22,215 bases of DNA from UBA6168 sp964442355. Lineage in GTDB: Bacteria; Bacteroidota; Bacteroidia; Chitinophagales; Saprospiraceae. Position 1 is the stretch's first letter. The number at the start of each line of letters is the position of its first letter. The stretch is taken from contig CAYTZS010000077.1 in assembly GCA_964442355.1 (NCBI GenBank), forward strand, positions 1 through 22,215, in the 5' to 3' direction. The translations under genes and the position numbers were made by a program. Shown here one piece after another: positions 1 to 6,452 of this stretch. Below the pieces are notes generated by a model, which did not search any database, had not been told where the DNA came from, and saw nothing but the letters and a program-made list of their open reading frames with translations.

Positions 1-40
1 ACGTAAGTTTTGGTTAATAATTGTAAGAATTGTCAAATCT

Positions 41-68
41 GCCTGAAGTAAGTTCAGGCTTTTTTTTT
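41..68 (+). terminator. Rho-independent terminator of a gene left of the window
   Basis: A 7-bp stem (GCCTGAA at 41-47 pairing with TTCAGGC at 53-59) with a 5-nt loop is followed directly by nine T residues. The T run lies on the plus strand, so it should end a plus-strand gene that lies mostly or wholly before base 1. No coding region for that gene is visible in the first 40 bases. Confidence 0.75.
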
Positions 69-155
69 GTCCCTAATTGTGTAAGCGGGGCAAAAATTCT
101 AAGTCGTGATTCTCTACTTTGCTTCGCACAATAATTCTTGACTATGACATTGGCA

Positions 156-203
156 AACTAAAAAAGGGAACTAACGGTGTACCGTTAATTCCCTTTTTTA
201 GTT
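156..203 (-). terminator. Terminator hairpin after rplT
   Basis: Two arms of 23 nt (156-178 and 181-203) are complementary with a single mismatch around a minimal 2-nt centre. The arm base contains an A6/T6 block, so the minus-strand transcript ends in a U-rich tract. It sits 23 nt past the rplT stop codon and is the natural end of the infC-rpmI-rplT transcript. Its near symmetry means it could also stop plus-strand transcription. Confidence 0.85.
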
Positions 204-226
204 CTCTTTTCCGAGTCCGAGTGGGC

Positions 227-571
227 TTACTTCGCAGCATTGATAACCGCCTTGAATGAATCAGGGTGGTTCAGCGCTAGATCCGCAAGCGATTTACGGT
301 TGAGCTCGATATTGTTGGTAGTAAGCTTGTGCATCAACTTAGAGTAGGTAGTACCGTTGATGCGAGCACCTGCATTGATACGGGCAATCCACAATTGACG
401 GTATGCACGTTTTTTCAATTTACGGCCTACATAAGCGTAGCCCATTGCTTTGTCCACCGCATTTTTTGCAACGGTAAGAACATTTTTCCTTCTGCCGAAG
501 TAGCCTTTGGCTGCCTTCAGGATTTTTTTGCGTCTTGCACGGGACGCTACTGCATTTACTGAACGAGGCAT
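227..571 (-). CDS. rplT: 50S ribosomal protein L20
   Basis: L20 binds 23S rRNA early in assembly of the large ribosomal subunit, and in several bacteria it represses its own operon. The 114-residue product has the usual length and the very basic N terminus (MPRSVNAVASRARRKK), the conserved stretch KGYFGRRKN, and the block LWIARINAGAR followed by NGTTYSKLM. It starts at an ATG and is the last gene of infC-rpmI-rplT, 98 nt after rpmI and just before a strong terminator hairpin. The 98-nt gap could hold an L20 autoregulatory site, as in other bacteria, but I could not identify one by eye. The assignment is essentially certain. Confidence 0.98.
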   Translation of the reverse strand: MPRSVNAVASRARRKKILKAAKGYFGRRKNVLTVAKNAVDKAMGYAYVGRKLKKRAYRQLWIARINAGARINGTTYSKLMHKLTTNNIELNRKSLADLALNHPDSFKAVINAAK

Positions 572-669
572 AATCTCGAATTTTTAGTACAGCTCAGGGA
601 AACACACTTTTTTGAAGCGTGAATACTTGCAGCCTGGACTCTCGTTAAAAAATCTGTTTAGTTCGGTGT

Positions 670-867
670 TTATCCGACTGAAAGAAGGCGCTTGATGCGA
701 GTTTCATCAGAAGCATCCACTACCGTGGAGCCAGCATGACGAAGCTTTGCCTTTGGGCTTTTGCCCCAGAATCTGTGCGAAGTGTTAGCGTGAAAGCGCT
801 TAACCTTGCCAGAGCCTGTCAGCGAAAACCGCTTCTTAGAGCCTGAATGTGACTTCAATTTTGGCAT
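670..867 (-). CDS. rpmI: 50S ribosomal protein L35
   Basis: L35 is a small basic protein of the large ribosomal subunit. From the ATG at 867 the product is 65 residues, the standard length, beginning MPKLKSHSGSKKRFSLTGSG and rich in Lys and Arg. An ATG 13 codons upstream is in frame, but its extension (a hydrophobic LTFALLYLKTF stretch) does not resemble any L35 N terminus and overlaps the -7 element of a promoter, so I chose the internal ATG. The gene lies between infC and rplT in the conserved order. Its own promoter (894-925) would allow more L35 and L20 than IF3. Confidence 0.97.
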   Translation of the reverse strand: MPKLKSHSGSKKRFSLTGSGKVKRFHANTSHRFWGKSPKAKLRHAGSTVVDASDETRIKRLLSVG

Positions 868-893
868 AATAAACGTTTTTAAGTAAAGGAGCG

Positions 894-925
894 CAAAGGT
901 AAGCATCTCCTTTGGTTATTTCCAA
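894..925 (-). promoter_or_regulatory. Bacteroidota-type promoter for rpmI-rplT
   Basis: On the minus strand this reads TTG (925-923), a 21-nt spacer, then TACCTTTG (901-894). That is a full match to the Bacteroidota -33/-7 consensus TTG / TAnnTTTG. Transcription would start near 887, about 20 nt before the rpmI ATG. It lies wholly in the gap between infC and rpmI and would uncouple the two ribosomal proteins from IF3. The call rests on consensus match and position only. Confidence 0.65.
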
Positions 926-978
926 GTGAACGTAGATTTAAATAGCTGGTTGAACGGACAAAATGCAGCGAAGTTTGC

Positions 979-1569
979 TCAGGCCTTCTTTTTCTTGGGC
1001 GTGAGCACCACTATCATTCGCTTTCCTTCCAGTTTGATAGGAGCTTCTGGCGTACCAACTTCTTCAAGTTCCTTCACAAAACGCTCTAGCAGATCCCTGC
1101 CTCGGTCTTTGAACACGATAGTGCGTCCAAAGAAATGGACATAAGCCTTTACCTTGGCATTTTCTTCCAAGAAATTCTTGGCGTGCTTGGTCTTGAACTC
1201 AAAGTCGTGGTCGTCCGTATTTGGGCCGAAGCGAATTTCTTTCAAAACAGTCTTGGCGGCCTTGGCCTTCATTTCTTTTTCCTTCCGTTTTTTCTCGTAC
1301 AGGTACTTATTGAAGTCAGTAAGCCTGCAGACTGGAGGGGCCGCATTTGGCGAGATTTCGATGAGGTCGAGCTGTGATTTGTCAGCCCATTGCAGCGCCT
1401 TTCTGGTTGGCACAATGGAGCCTGGTTCAATTGTTTCGCCTACAATAGTGCTAACCTCTTCCAGATTTTCACCTACGAGGCGGATTTCAGGAATCCGGAT
1501 TTGTTCGTTGATGCGGAACTTAGGCTCTGGCGGCCTTGAAAAGTTGCGGTTGAAAGATCCTTTTGCCAA
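979..1569 (-). CDS. infC: Translation initiation factor IF-3
   Basis: IF3 binds the 30S subunit, blocks premature 50S joining and checks the start codon. The 196-residue product carries the N-domain signature RINEQIRIPEIRLVG, then LDLIEISPNAAPPVCRLTDF with the following YLYEKKRKEKE linker, and the C-domain KEIRFGPNTDDHD, ending in GKRMIVVLTPKKKKA. A short insertion (about 13 residues around TIVGETIEPG) separates the first two blocks, compared with the E. coli protein. No in-frame ATG occurs before about residue 99. The start must therefore be TTG at 1569, or ATC at 1581 or 1602; an in-frame stop sits at 1624-1626. Rare start codons are a known infC trait, because IF3 disfavours them and so limits its own synthesis. 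It is the first gene of the operon. Confidence 0.96.
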   Translation of the reverse strand: MAKGSFNRNFSRPPEPKFRINEQIRIPEIRLVGENLEEVSTIVGETIEPGSIVPTRKALQWADKSQLDLIEISPNAAPPVCRLTDFNKYLYEKKRKEKEMKAKAAKTVLKEIRFGPNTDDHDFEFKTKHAKNFLEENAKVKAYVHFFGRTIVFKDRGRDLLERFVKELEEVGTPEAPIKLEGKRMIVVLTPKKKKA

Positions 1570-1682
1570 ATGGAATTTGATTTTGTTTAAAAAATATTTG
1601 ATTGCCTTGGGTGGCCTTGCTGATTAGGTCAAGGCTGTTCCAAAATTCATCTGAGATTTTTGTAAAGAATGAATTTCGTTCC

Positions 1683-1727
1683 GCCAGGCAGGCAATTAGG
1701 GCATAAGATTGTCTAATTATCCCTGGC
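1683..1727 (-). promoter_or_regulatory. Stem-loop in the infC 5' leader
   Basis: In the minus-strand transcript GCCAGG (1727-1722) pairs with CCTGGC (1688-1683), and AATTAG pairs with CTAATT further in, leaving an asymmetric internal loop and a loop of about 13 nt. It lies near the 5' end of the transcript predicted from the promoter at 1747-1777, in a leader of roughly 170 nt. It could be a stabilising 5' hairpin or part of a translational control element. No match to a named riboswitch was recognised. Confidence 0.35.
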
Positions 1728-1746
1728 TTTTTGAAATTTTCCAACA

Positions 1747-1777
1747 CAAACGTAAAAAACTAACGGCCAATGCCCAA
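1747..1777 (-). promoter_or_regulatory. Bacteroidota-type promoter for infC-rpmI-rplT
   Basis: The minus strand reads TTG (1777-1775), a 20-nt spacer, then TACGTTTG (1754-1747), a full match to TTG / TAnnTTTG. Start of transcription is expected near 1740, giving a leader of about 170 nt before the infC start. The -33 element lies inside the clpC terminator hairpin, so the two elements are merged. Confidence 0.6.
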
Positions 1778-1800
1778 CGAACTGGTTGAACATTGACCGT
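1753..1800 (-). terminator. Terminator of clpC
   Basis: On the minus strand a 10-bp stem with one G-U pair (ACGGTCAATG at 1800-1791 with CATTGGCCGT at 1772-1763) encloses a second 4-bp CAAC/GTTG stem and is followed by TAG and six T. It begins 41 nt past the clpC stop. Hairpin plus T tract fits an intrinsic terminator. Confidence 0.7.
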
Positions 1801-1841
1801 ATATTTTTCAAAAAGGCTTAAAACAAGCAGTTTTATTCACT

Positions 1842-4391
1842 TTAGGCGTCGGTTTTTATTGCTTTTGAAAGCGTAATCACCAACCCCGTACCATCGTCGT
1901 TGAGGTTTGCTTCGAGTATTGAGCCTTCAACAGGATTCTCGTTCAGCAAGAACTCAGCCAGCGGGTCTTCAATGTACTTCTGAATAGCACGGTTGAGTGG
2001 CCTAGCTCCAAACTGTGGGTCAAATCCTTTTTCTGCCACAAAGCTCTTTGCTGCTTCTGTCAACACAAGCTGGTATCCAAGCGACTCCAAGCGTTGGAAG
2101 ACTTGCTTCAAAGTGATGTCAATGATTTGGAAAATCTCTTCCCTTTGTAGGCTGTTGAAGATTATCACATCGTCAATCCTATTGAGAAATTCCGGCGAGA
2201 ATGTCTTTTTCAAGGCATCACGAATCACGGTCTTGGCGTTGTCCTCAGCTGCTTCCACGCGTGACTTTGTGGCAAAAACTACGCATTGCCCAAAATCCTT
2301 TAACTGCCTTACACAGATATTGGAAGTCATGATGATGATGGTGTTCTTGAAATCCACCTTCCGGCCAAGGCTGTCAGTCAACTGACCATCGTCAAGCACC
2401 TGAAGCAAGATGTTGTAAACATCCGGGTGGGCTTTTTCGATTTCGTCAAGCAGTACCACAGAGTAGGGCTTACGGCGCACTTTTTCGGTCAACTGGCCTC
2501 CTTCCTCGTAACCTACATAGCCCGGAGGCGCACCTACCAAGCGGCTAATCGAAAACTTCTCCATGTACTCGCTCATGTCAATGCGGACAAGTGCATCATC
2601 GGAATCGAAAAGGTAGCGGGCCAAAGACTTGGCAAGTTCCGTCTTGCCTACACCCGTTGGGCCAAGGAATATGAAAGAACCGATGGGCTTCTTTGGGTCT
2701 TTCAAGCCTACCCGGTTACGCTGTATCGCTTTGACAATTTTCTTGACGGCTTCGTCCTGTCCAATAATCATCTTGGTGATGTCGTCGGCCATGTTCACGA
2801 GCTTCTTGCTTTCGCTTTGTGCCACCCGACGAACGGGTATGCCGGTCATCATAGACACAACCTCAGCAATGTCTTCTTCGTCAACAGGATAGCGCTTGGT
2901 CTTGCTTTCCTCTTCCCATTGCATTTTGGCAAAATCGAGCTGGCGCAAAAGCTTGCTCTCTTCGTCCCGAAGGTCGGCAGCACGCTCGTACTGCTGATTT
3001 TTCACAGCTTGGTTCTTCTGCTCCTTTATTTGCTCGATTTTCTTTTCGTATTCTTCAATGTGCTTTGGCACATGAATGTTTTTCAAGTGTACCCTAGCGC
3101 CAACTTCATCCAGCACGTCAATTGCCTTGTCCGGCAGGAAGCGGTCGCTCATGTAGCGGTCGCTGAGGCGGACGCAAGCCTTGATGGCTTCATCAGAGTA
3201 AACCACATTGTGGAACTCCTCATATTTCTCCCTGATGTTTTGCAGGATGTGGATGGTGTCGTCAGCAGATGGTGGATCAACCACCACTCGTTGGAAACGG
3301 CGGTCGAGTGCGCCGTCCTTTTCGATGTACTGGCGGTACTCGTCAAGTGTGGATGCACCAATGCACTGGAGTTCGCCACGTGCTAGGGCAGGCTTGAAGA
3401 TGTTGGATGCGTCAAGCGAGCCCGTTGCTCCGCCAGCTCCTACGATGGTGTGGATTTCATCAATGAACAGGATTACGTCCCGTGATTTTTCCAACTCGTT
3501 CATGATGGCCTTCATGCGCTCCTCGAACTGGCCACGGTATTTTGTGCCAGCCACCATCGCCGCCATGTCGAGCATGACGATGCGTTTGTTGAAAAGTGTG
3601 CGAGGGACTTTTTTCTGATGGATGCGCAGTGCCAAACCCTCCACAATGGCCGTTTTGCCCACGCCGGGCTCGCCAATAAGGATGGGATTATTTTTCTTGC
3701 GCCGACTCAAAATTTGAGATACCCGCTCGATTTCGCTCTCCCGGCCAATGATGGGGTCAAGCTTGCCTTCCTCCGCATGTCGGGTCACGTCCCGCCCAAA
3801 GTTGTCGAGTACCGGCGTTCGTGATTTCTGTTGCCCCTTGCGCTGCTGCTGTTGGTAACGAGCGTTCTCGTCGTCGTCGTAAGACGAATCATCATCTGGC
3901 GGCGGTGCGGCGTTGTAAATCTCGGTGCTTTCCGTCATGCCCTGTTCCTGACGCACGTACTCCAATTCGGTGCGGAATATTTCGTAGTCAATGTCGAAAT
4001 GGTTCAGGATACGCGAAGCGGGGTTGTCCTTGTGTTTCAGAATGGACAGCACAAGGTGCTCTGGCGTAACTTCTTCGCTTTTGAAAGCTTTGGCTTCAAG
4101 AAAGGTCACTTTGAGCACTTTCTCAGCCTGCTTGTTCAGCGGCAAGTTGCCAATGTGGATGGTCGAGTTGGCGGATGGACGCCTAGGCACGGTTTCTTCG
4201 ATGATTTGCTGAAGTTCAACAGGGTCAACATCCAAAGAATCCAACGTTTTGTATGCCAGTGTATCTGCCTCCCGGATCAGCCCAAGCAACAGGTGCTCGG
4301 TGCCGATGAAATCTTGCCCCAGACGCAGCGCTTCGTCACGGCTGGAGGAGATTATCTTTTTTACTTTGTTTGAGAATTTCTTGTCGTTCAT
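1842..4391 (-). CDS. clpC: ClpC-type AAA+ unfoldase (Clp protease ATPase subunit)
   Basis: This Hsp100 ATPase unfolds proteins and normally feeds them to ClpP in the cytoplasm. From the ATG at 4391 it is 849 residues. In order: a Clp N-domain with two repeats (about 5-150), an acidic and Gln-rich linker, the first AAA+ module (Walker A GEPGVGKT about 240, Walker B ILFIDE about 310), a middle region with a UVR motif (about 463-487), and the second AAA+ module (GPTGVGKT about 577, VVLLDE about 645, sensor MTSN about 688). A start 25 codons upstream is in frame but adds residues foreign to the family. Oddity: just after sensor 1 the usual SNIG and GQGVGF appear as SNIC and GQCVVF, so the ClpP-docking tripeptide VGF reads VVF. 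All other motifs are intact. It has its own terminator and lies upstream of infC. Confidence 0.95.
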   Translation of the reverse strand: MNDKKFSNKVKKIISSSRDEALRLGQDFIGTEHLLLGLIREADTLAYKTLDSLDVDPVELQQIIEETVPRRPSANSTIHIGNLPLNKQAEKVLKVTFLEAKAFKSEEVTPEHLVLSILKHKDNPASRILNHFDIDYEIFRTELEYVRQEQGMTESTEIYNAAPPPDDDSSYDDDENARYQQQQRKGQQKSRTPVLDNFGRDVTRHAEEGKLDPIIGRESEIERVSQILSRRKKNNPILIGEPGVGKTAIVEGLALRIHQKKVPRTLFNKRIVMLDMAAMVAGTKYRGQFEERMKAIMNELEKSRDVILFIDEIHTIVGAGGATGSLDASNIFKPALARGELQCIGASTLDEYRQYIEKDGALDRRFQRVVVDPPSADDTIHILQNIREKYEEFHNVVYSDEAIKACVRLSDRYMSDRFLPDKAIDVLDEVGARVHLKNIHVPKHIEEYEKKIEQIKEQKNQAVKNQQYERAADLRDEESKLLRQLDFAKMQWEEESKTKRYPVDEEDIAEVVSMMTGIPVRRVAQSESKKLVNMADDITKMIIGQDEAVKKIVKAIQRNRVGLKDPKKPIGSFIFLGPTGVGKTELAKSLARYLFDSDDALVRIDMSEYMEKFSISRLVGAPPGYVGYEEGGQLTEKVRRKPYSVVLLDEIEKAHPDVYNILLQVLDDGQLTDSLGRKVDFKNTIIIMTSNICVRQLKDFGQCVVFATKSRVEAAEDNAKTVIRDALKKTFSPEFLNRIDDVIIFNSLQREEIFQIIDITLKQVFQRLESLGYQLVLTEAAKSFVAEKGFDPQFGARPLNRAIQKYIEDPLAEFLLNENPVEGSILEANLNDDGTGLVITLSKAIKTDA

Positions 4392-5038
4392 GTTAATTGA
4401 ATCGGTGAAATCTTTTCTGTTTTCGAGGATTTGAAGCAATGTTAAGATGATTTGAACAAGTTTCAAAATGCCTTAAAAAAAAGTTGCCCAATCAGTCAAA
4501 TAGCCAACTCAATTGTTTCGTAGGCTTTAAGTCGTTGTCCAAAGCAACCTCAAACTACTTTATTGGATAAAAACAATGCCAGCATTTTATGACAATCTTG
4601 CTATTCGCTTTTTTATAACGGAAAAAACAACGCTCGCCAAACTAAATTTTAGTTGCTTTTTGACCTTTCAAAGATTTTATTTTGCTGTAAAGATGGTGTC
4701 GTTTTGAAAGCCTAGTGTGCGAATGGCAAAGCTCGGCAAATAAACGTTTAACCCCAACCTAAGTTTGAACAGTAGCCGTTTGCGGACATATCATGCCAAC
4801 AAGAAATGTATAAACGATGTGAGGATTCTTTGATTTAAGTGGCTGATATTCTGTGCATTAAGTTGGATTTTACTAAATGGCAGAGAGCGTGTTTTTAATT
4901 GAACGCAAGAAAAAAAATCCGCTTTCACTAAGTGCTTTTTTGCCATGTTGAAAATATGGAGGAGAATGTGCTAACTTAGCGCCCCAATTCAAGCAGTAGC
5001 CCGACGACGGGGTGCTTTTAACAGCGCAAATAAATTGT
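4392..5038. other. Divergent intergenic region between clpC and the STAS gene
   Basis: This AT-rich 647-bp gap must hold the promoters of clpC (leftward) and of the STAS-rnz unit (rightward). A perfect 15-bp palindrome, AACTAAATTTTAGTT (4640-4654), lies about 250 bp before clpC and could be an operator. I found no full TAnnTTTG box for clpC. A 43-codon plus-strand frame from 4576 exists, but its composition looks non-coding. No tRNA or other RNA gene was recognised. Confidence 0.5.
4948..4979 (+). promoter_or_regulatory. Probable promoter of the STAS-rnz unit
   Basis: TTG (4948-4950), a 21-nt spacer and TAACTTAG (4972-4979) match the Bacteroidota promoter at all but one fixed position (A for T in the TTTG part). 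The spacing equals that of the rpmI promoter. Transcription would start near 4986, about 50 nt before the STAS start codon. Confidence 0.4.
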
Positions 5039-5416
5039 ATGAGATATTCTATTGACAAACAGGAACGTTTCGCCGTACTCCACCTCCATGATGAGAACCT
5101 CAACTCTGTGGTAGCTCCAAACCTTAAATCGGAGTTGGTCATCCTGTCAAATGAGGGCGTTCCCAACCTCATCCTCGACCTCGGCGAGGTCAAATACGTT
5201 GATTCATCCGGCCTCAGTGCCATCCTTACCGCTAACCGTCTCTGGAAGAGCCTTGGCGCTTTTGTTCTAACAGGCATCAATCACGACACTGTCCGCAAGC
5301 TGATTGAAATCTCACGGCTCGATTCCGTATTGACCATCCTGCCTACGCTCGAGGAGTCCAAGGATTATGTCATTCTGGAAGACATCGAGCGTTCGTTGAG
5401 TGCAGAGCGCCTATGA
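5039..5416 (+). CDS. STAS-domain protein, anti-sigma factor antagonist-like
   Basis: The 125-residue product is a single STAS domain. It has a strand-rich N terminus, then LILDLGEVKYVDSSGLSAIL, where the DSSG serines (about 56-57) are the site phosphorylated in SpoIIAA/RsbV-type antagonists, and a C-terminal helix. Such proteins act by binding an anti-sigma factor or partner kinase when unphosphorylated. No kinase or sigma factor lies nearby, so the partner is unknown. The ATG at 5039 gives the family's normal start (MRYSIDKQERFAVL); an in-frame ATG nine codons earlier adds unlike residues. The stop overlaps the rnz start (ATGA), so the two are probably translated in a coupled way. Confidence 0.88.
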   Translation: MRYSIDKQERFAVLHLHDENLNSVVAPNLKSELVILSNEGVPNLILDLGEVKYVDSSGLSAILTANRLWKSLGAFVLTGINHDTVRKLIEISRLDSVLTILPTLEESKDYVILEDIERSLSAERL

Positions 5417-6321
5417 AGTTTGCCCTGACGATTCTGGGAGTCAATGCTGCCACGCCCGCTTTTGGGCGATTTCCTACTTCGCAGGTACTTCAAGTTCACA
5501 ACCATTTCTTTTTGCTTGACTGCGGCGAGGGTGCCCAAATGCGAATGTCCGATTTTGATGTGCCTCGCCATAAGATTCAGCATATTTTCATCAGTCATCT
5601 CCACGGTGACCATGTGTTCGGGTTGCCGGGCCTGCTGTTCTCTTTTGACCTGAACGGGCGGCAAACTCCGCTCGATATTTATTCGCCACCGGGCTTGGAA
5701 GCCATGATTGCCGCTCAGCTAAGACCCGGAGGTTCCCTGTCTTTCCCCTTTCGTTTCCACGAAGTGGATACCAATGCGCCTAGTCTTGTTTTTGAAAACA
5801 GCGCAGTCGCCGTACAAAGCATACCGCTCAAACATGGCATCCCAACGGTTGGGTACGTCTTTAGTGAAAAGCCTAGGCCGCTGAACATTAGGCCCGAAAA
5901 AATTGCGGAGCACCAATTGACTATCCAGCAAATAAAGGCGGCAAAAGCAGGCGAGGATGTAGTTCAAGAAAATGGAAAATTGCTTGAAAATCAATTGCTT
6001 ACGCTTCCTCCCGTGCCCCTGCGCTCCTACGCATTCCTTACCGACACACTTTTCGAGGAGGCCGTTTTGCCACATATCAAAGGCGTGAGCATGCTTTATC
6101 ACGACACTACCTTTTGTGACGACCACCTTGACCACGCCGCCCTAACCATGCACAGCACTGCTCGGCAAGCAGCCGAAATGGCTCAAAAAGCTGGCGTTGG
6201 CCAGTTGATTTGCGGCCACTACTCATCAAGGTATCGGAATTTGGAAGTTTTTTTAGAAGAAGCAAAGCCTGTATTCCCGAACACGGTACTTGGCTTGGAA
6301 GGAATGGTTTACGAAATTTGA
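5413..6321 (+). CDS. rnz: Ribonuclease Z (tRNA 3' endonuclease)
   Basis: RNase Z cuts the 3' trailer from tRNA precursors in the cytoplasm. The 302-residue length is typical of the short bacterial form. The metallo-beta-lactamase fold shows the Zn-binding SHLHGDH (61-67), an LKHGIPTVGY block with His141, FLTDT (Asp211), MHSTA (His247) and the late GHYSSRY (His269). The region between residues 150 and 205 corresponds to the variable insertion before the last strands. The ATG lies within the last codons of the STAS gene (4-nt overlap), and no promoter is apparent between them. The 131 bp after the stop separate it from convergent mltG; I see no clear terminator there. Confidence 0.95.
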   Translation: MKFALTILGVNAATPAFGRFPTSQVLQVHNHFFLLDCGEGAQMRMSDFDVPRHKIQHIFISHLHGDHVFGLPGLLFSFDLNGRQTPLDIYSPPGLEAMIAAQLRPGGSLSFPFRFHEVDTNAPSLVFENSAVAVQSIPLKHGIPTVGYVFSEKPRPLNIRPEKIAEHQLTIQQIKAAKAGEDVVQENGKLLENQLLTLPPVPLRSYAFLTDTLFEEAVLPHIKGVSMLYHDTTFCDDHLDHAALTMHSTARQAAEMAQKAGVGQLICGHYSSRYRNLEVFLEEAKPVFPNTVLGLEGMVYEI

Positions 6322-6452
6322 GAATATTGCATTGGATGCCTTCCTTCAGAAACGGACTGCGCTAAAGCAGCAGCAAACTCAGCCAAGGCGAACCGTTGAG
6401 CATGAGCAAAAACAGCGTTCAAAAATAAAGTTTCGCTAATCTTCCCGATAGT

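Noticed and set aside
2427..3386. A 319-codon plus-strand open frame opposite clpC
   Set aside because: It lies wholly antisense to the conserved clpC motifs, shows no recognisable domain, and is explained by codon bias of the real gene.
4392..4466. 25-residue N-terminal extension of ClpC
   Set aside because: The ClpC N-domain begins properly at the internal ATG (MNDKKFSNKVKKII); the added residues match nothing in the family.
4576..4707. 43-codon plus-strand frame in the clpC/STAS gap
   Set aside because: It is Phe-rich, follows the AT content of the spacer, and has no promoter or start context.
6322..6452. Possible terminator between rnz and mltG
   Set aside because: Only 4-bp stems without T tracts were found.
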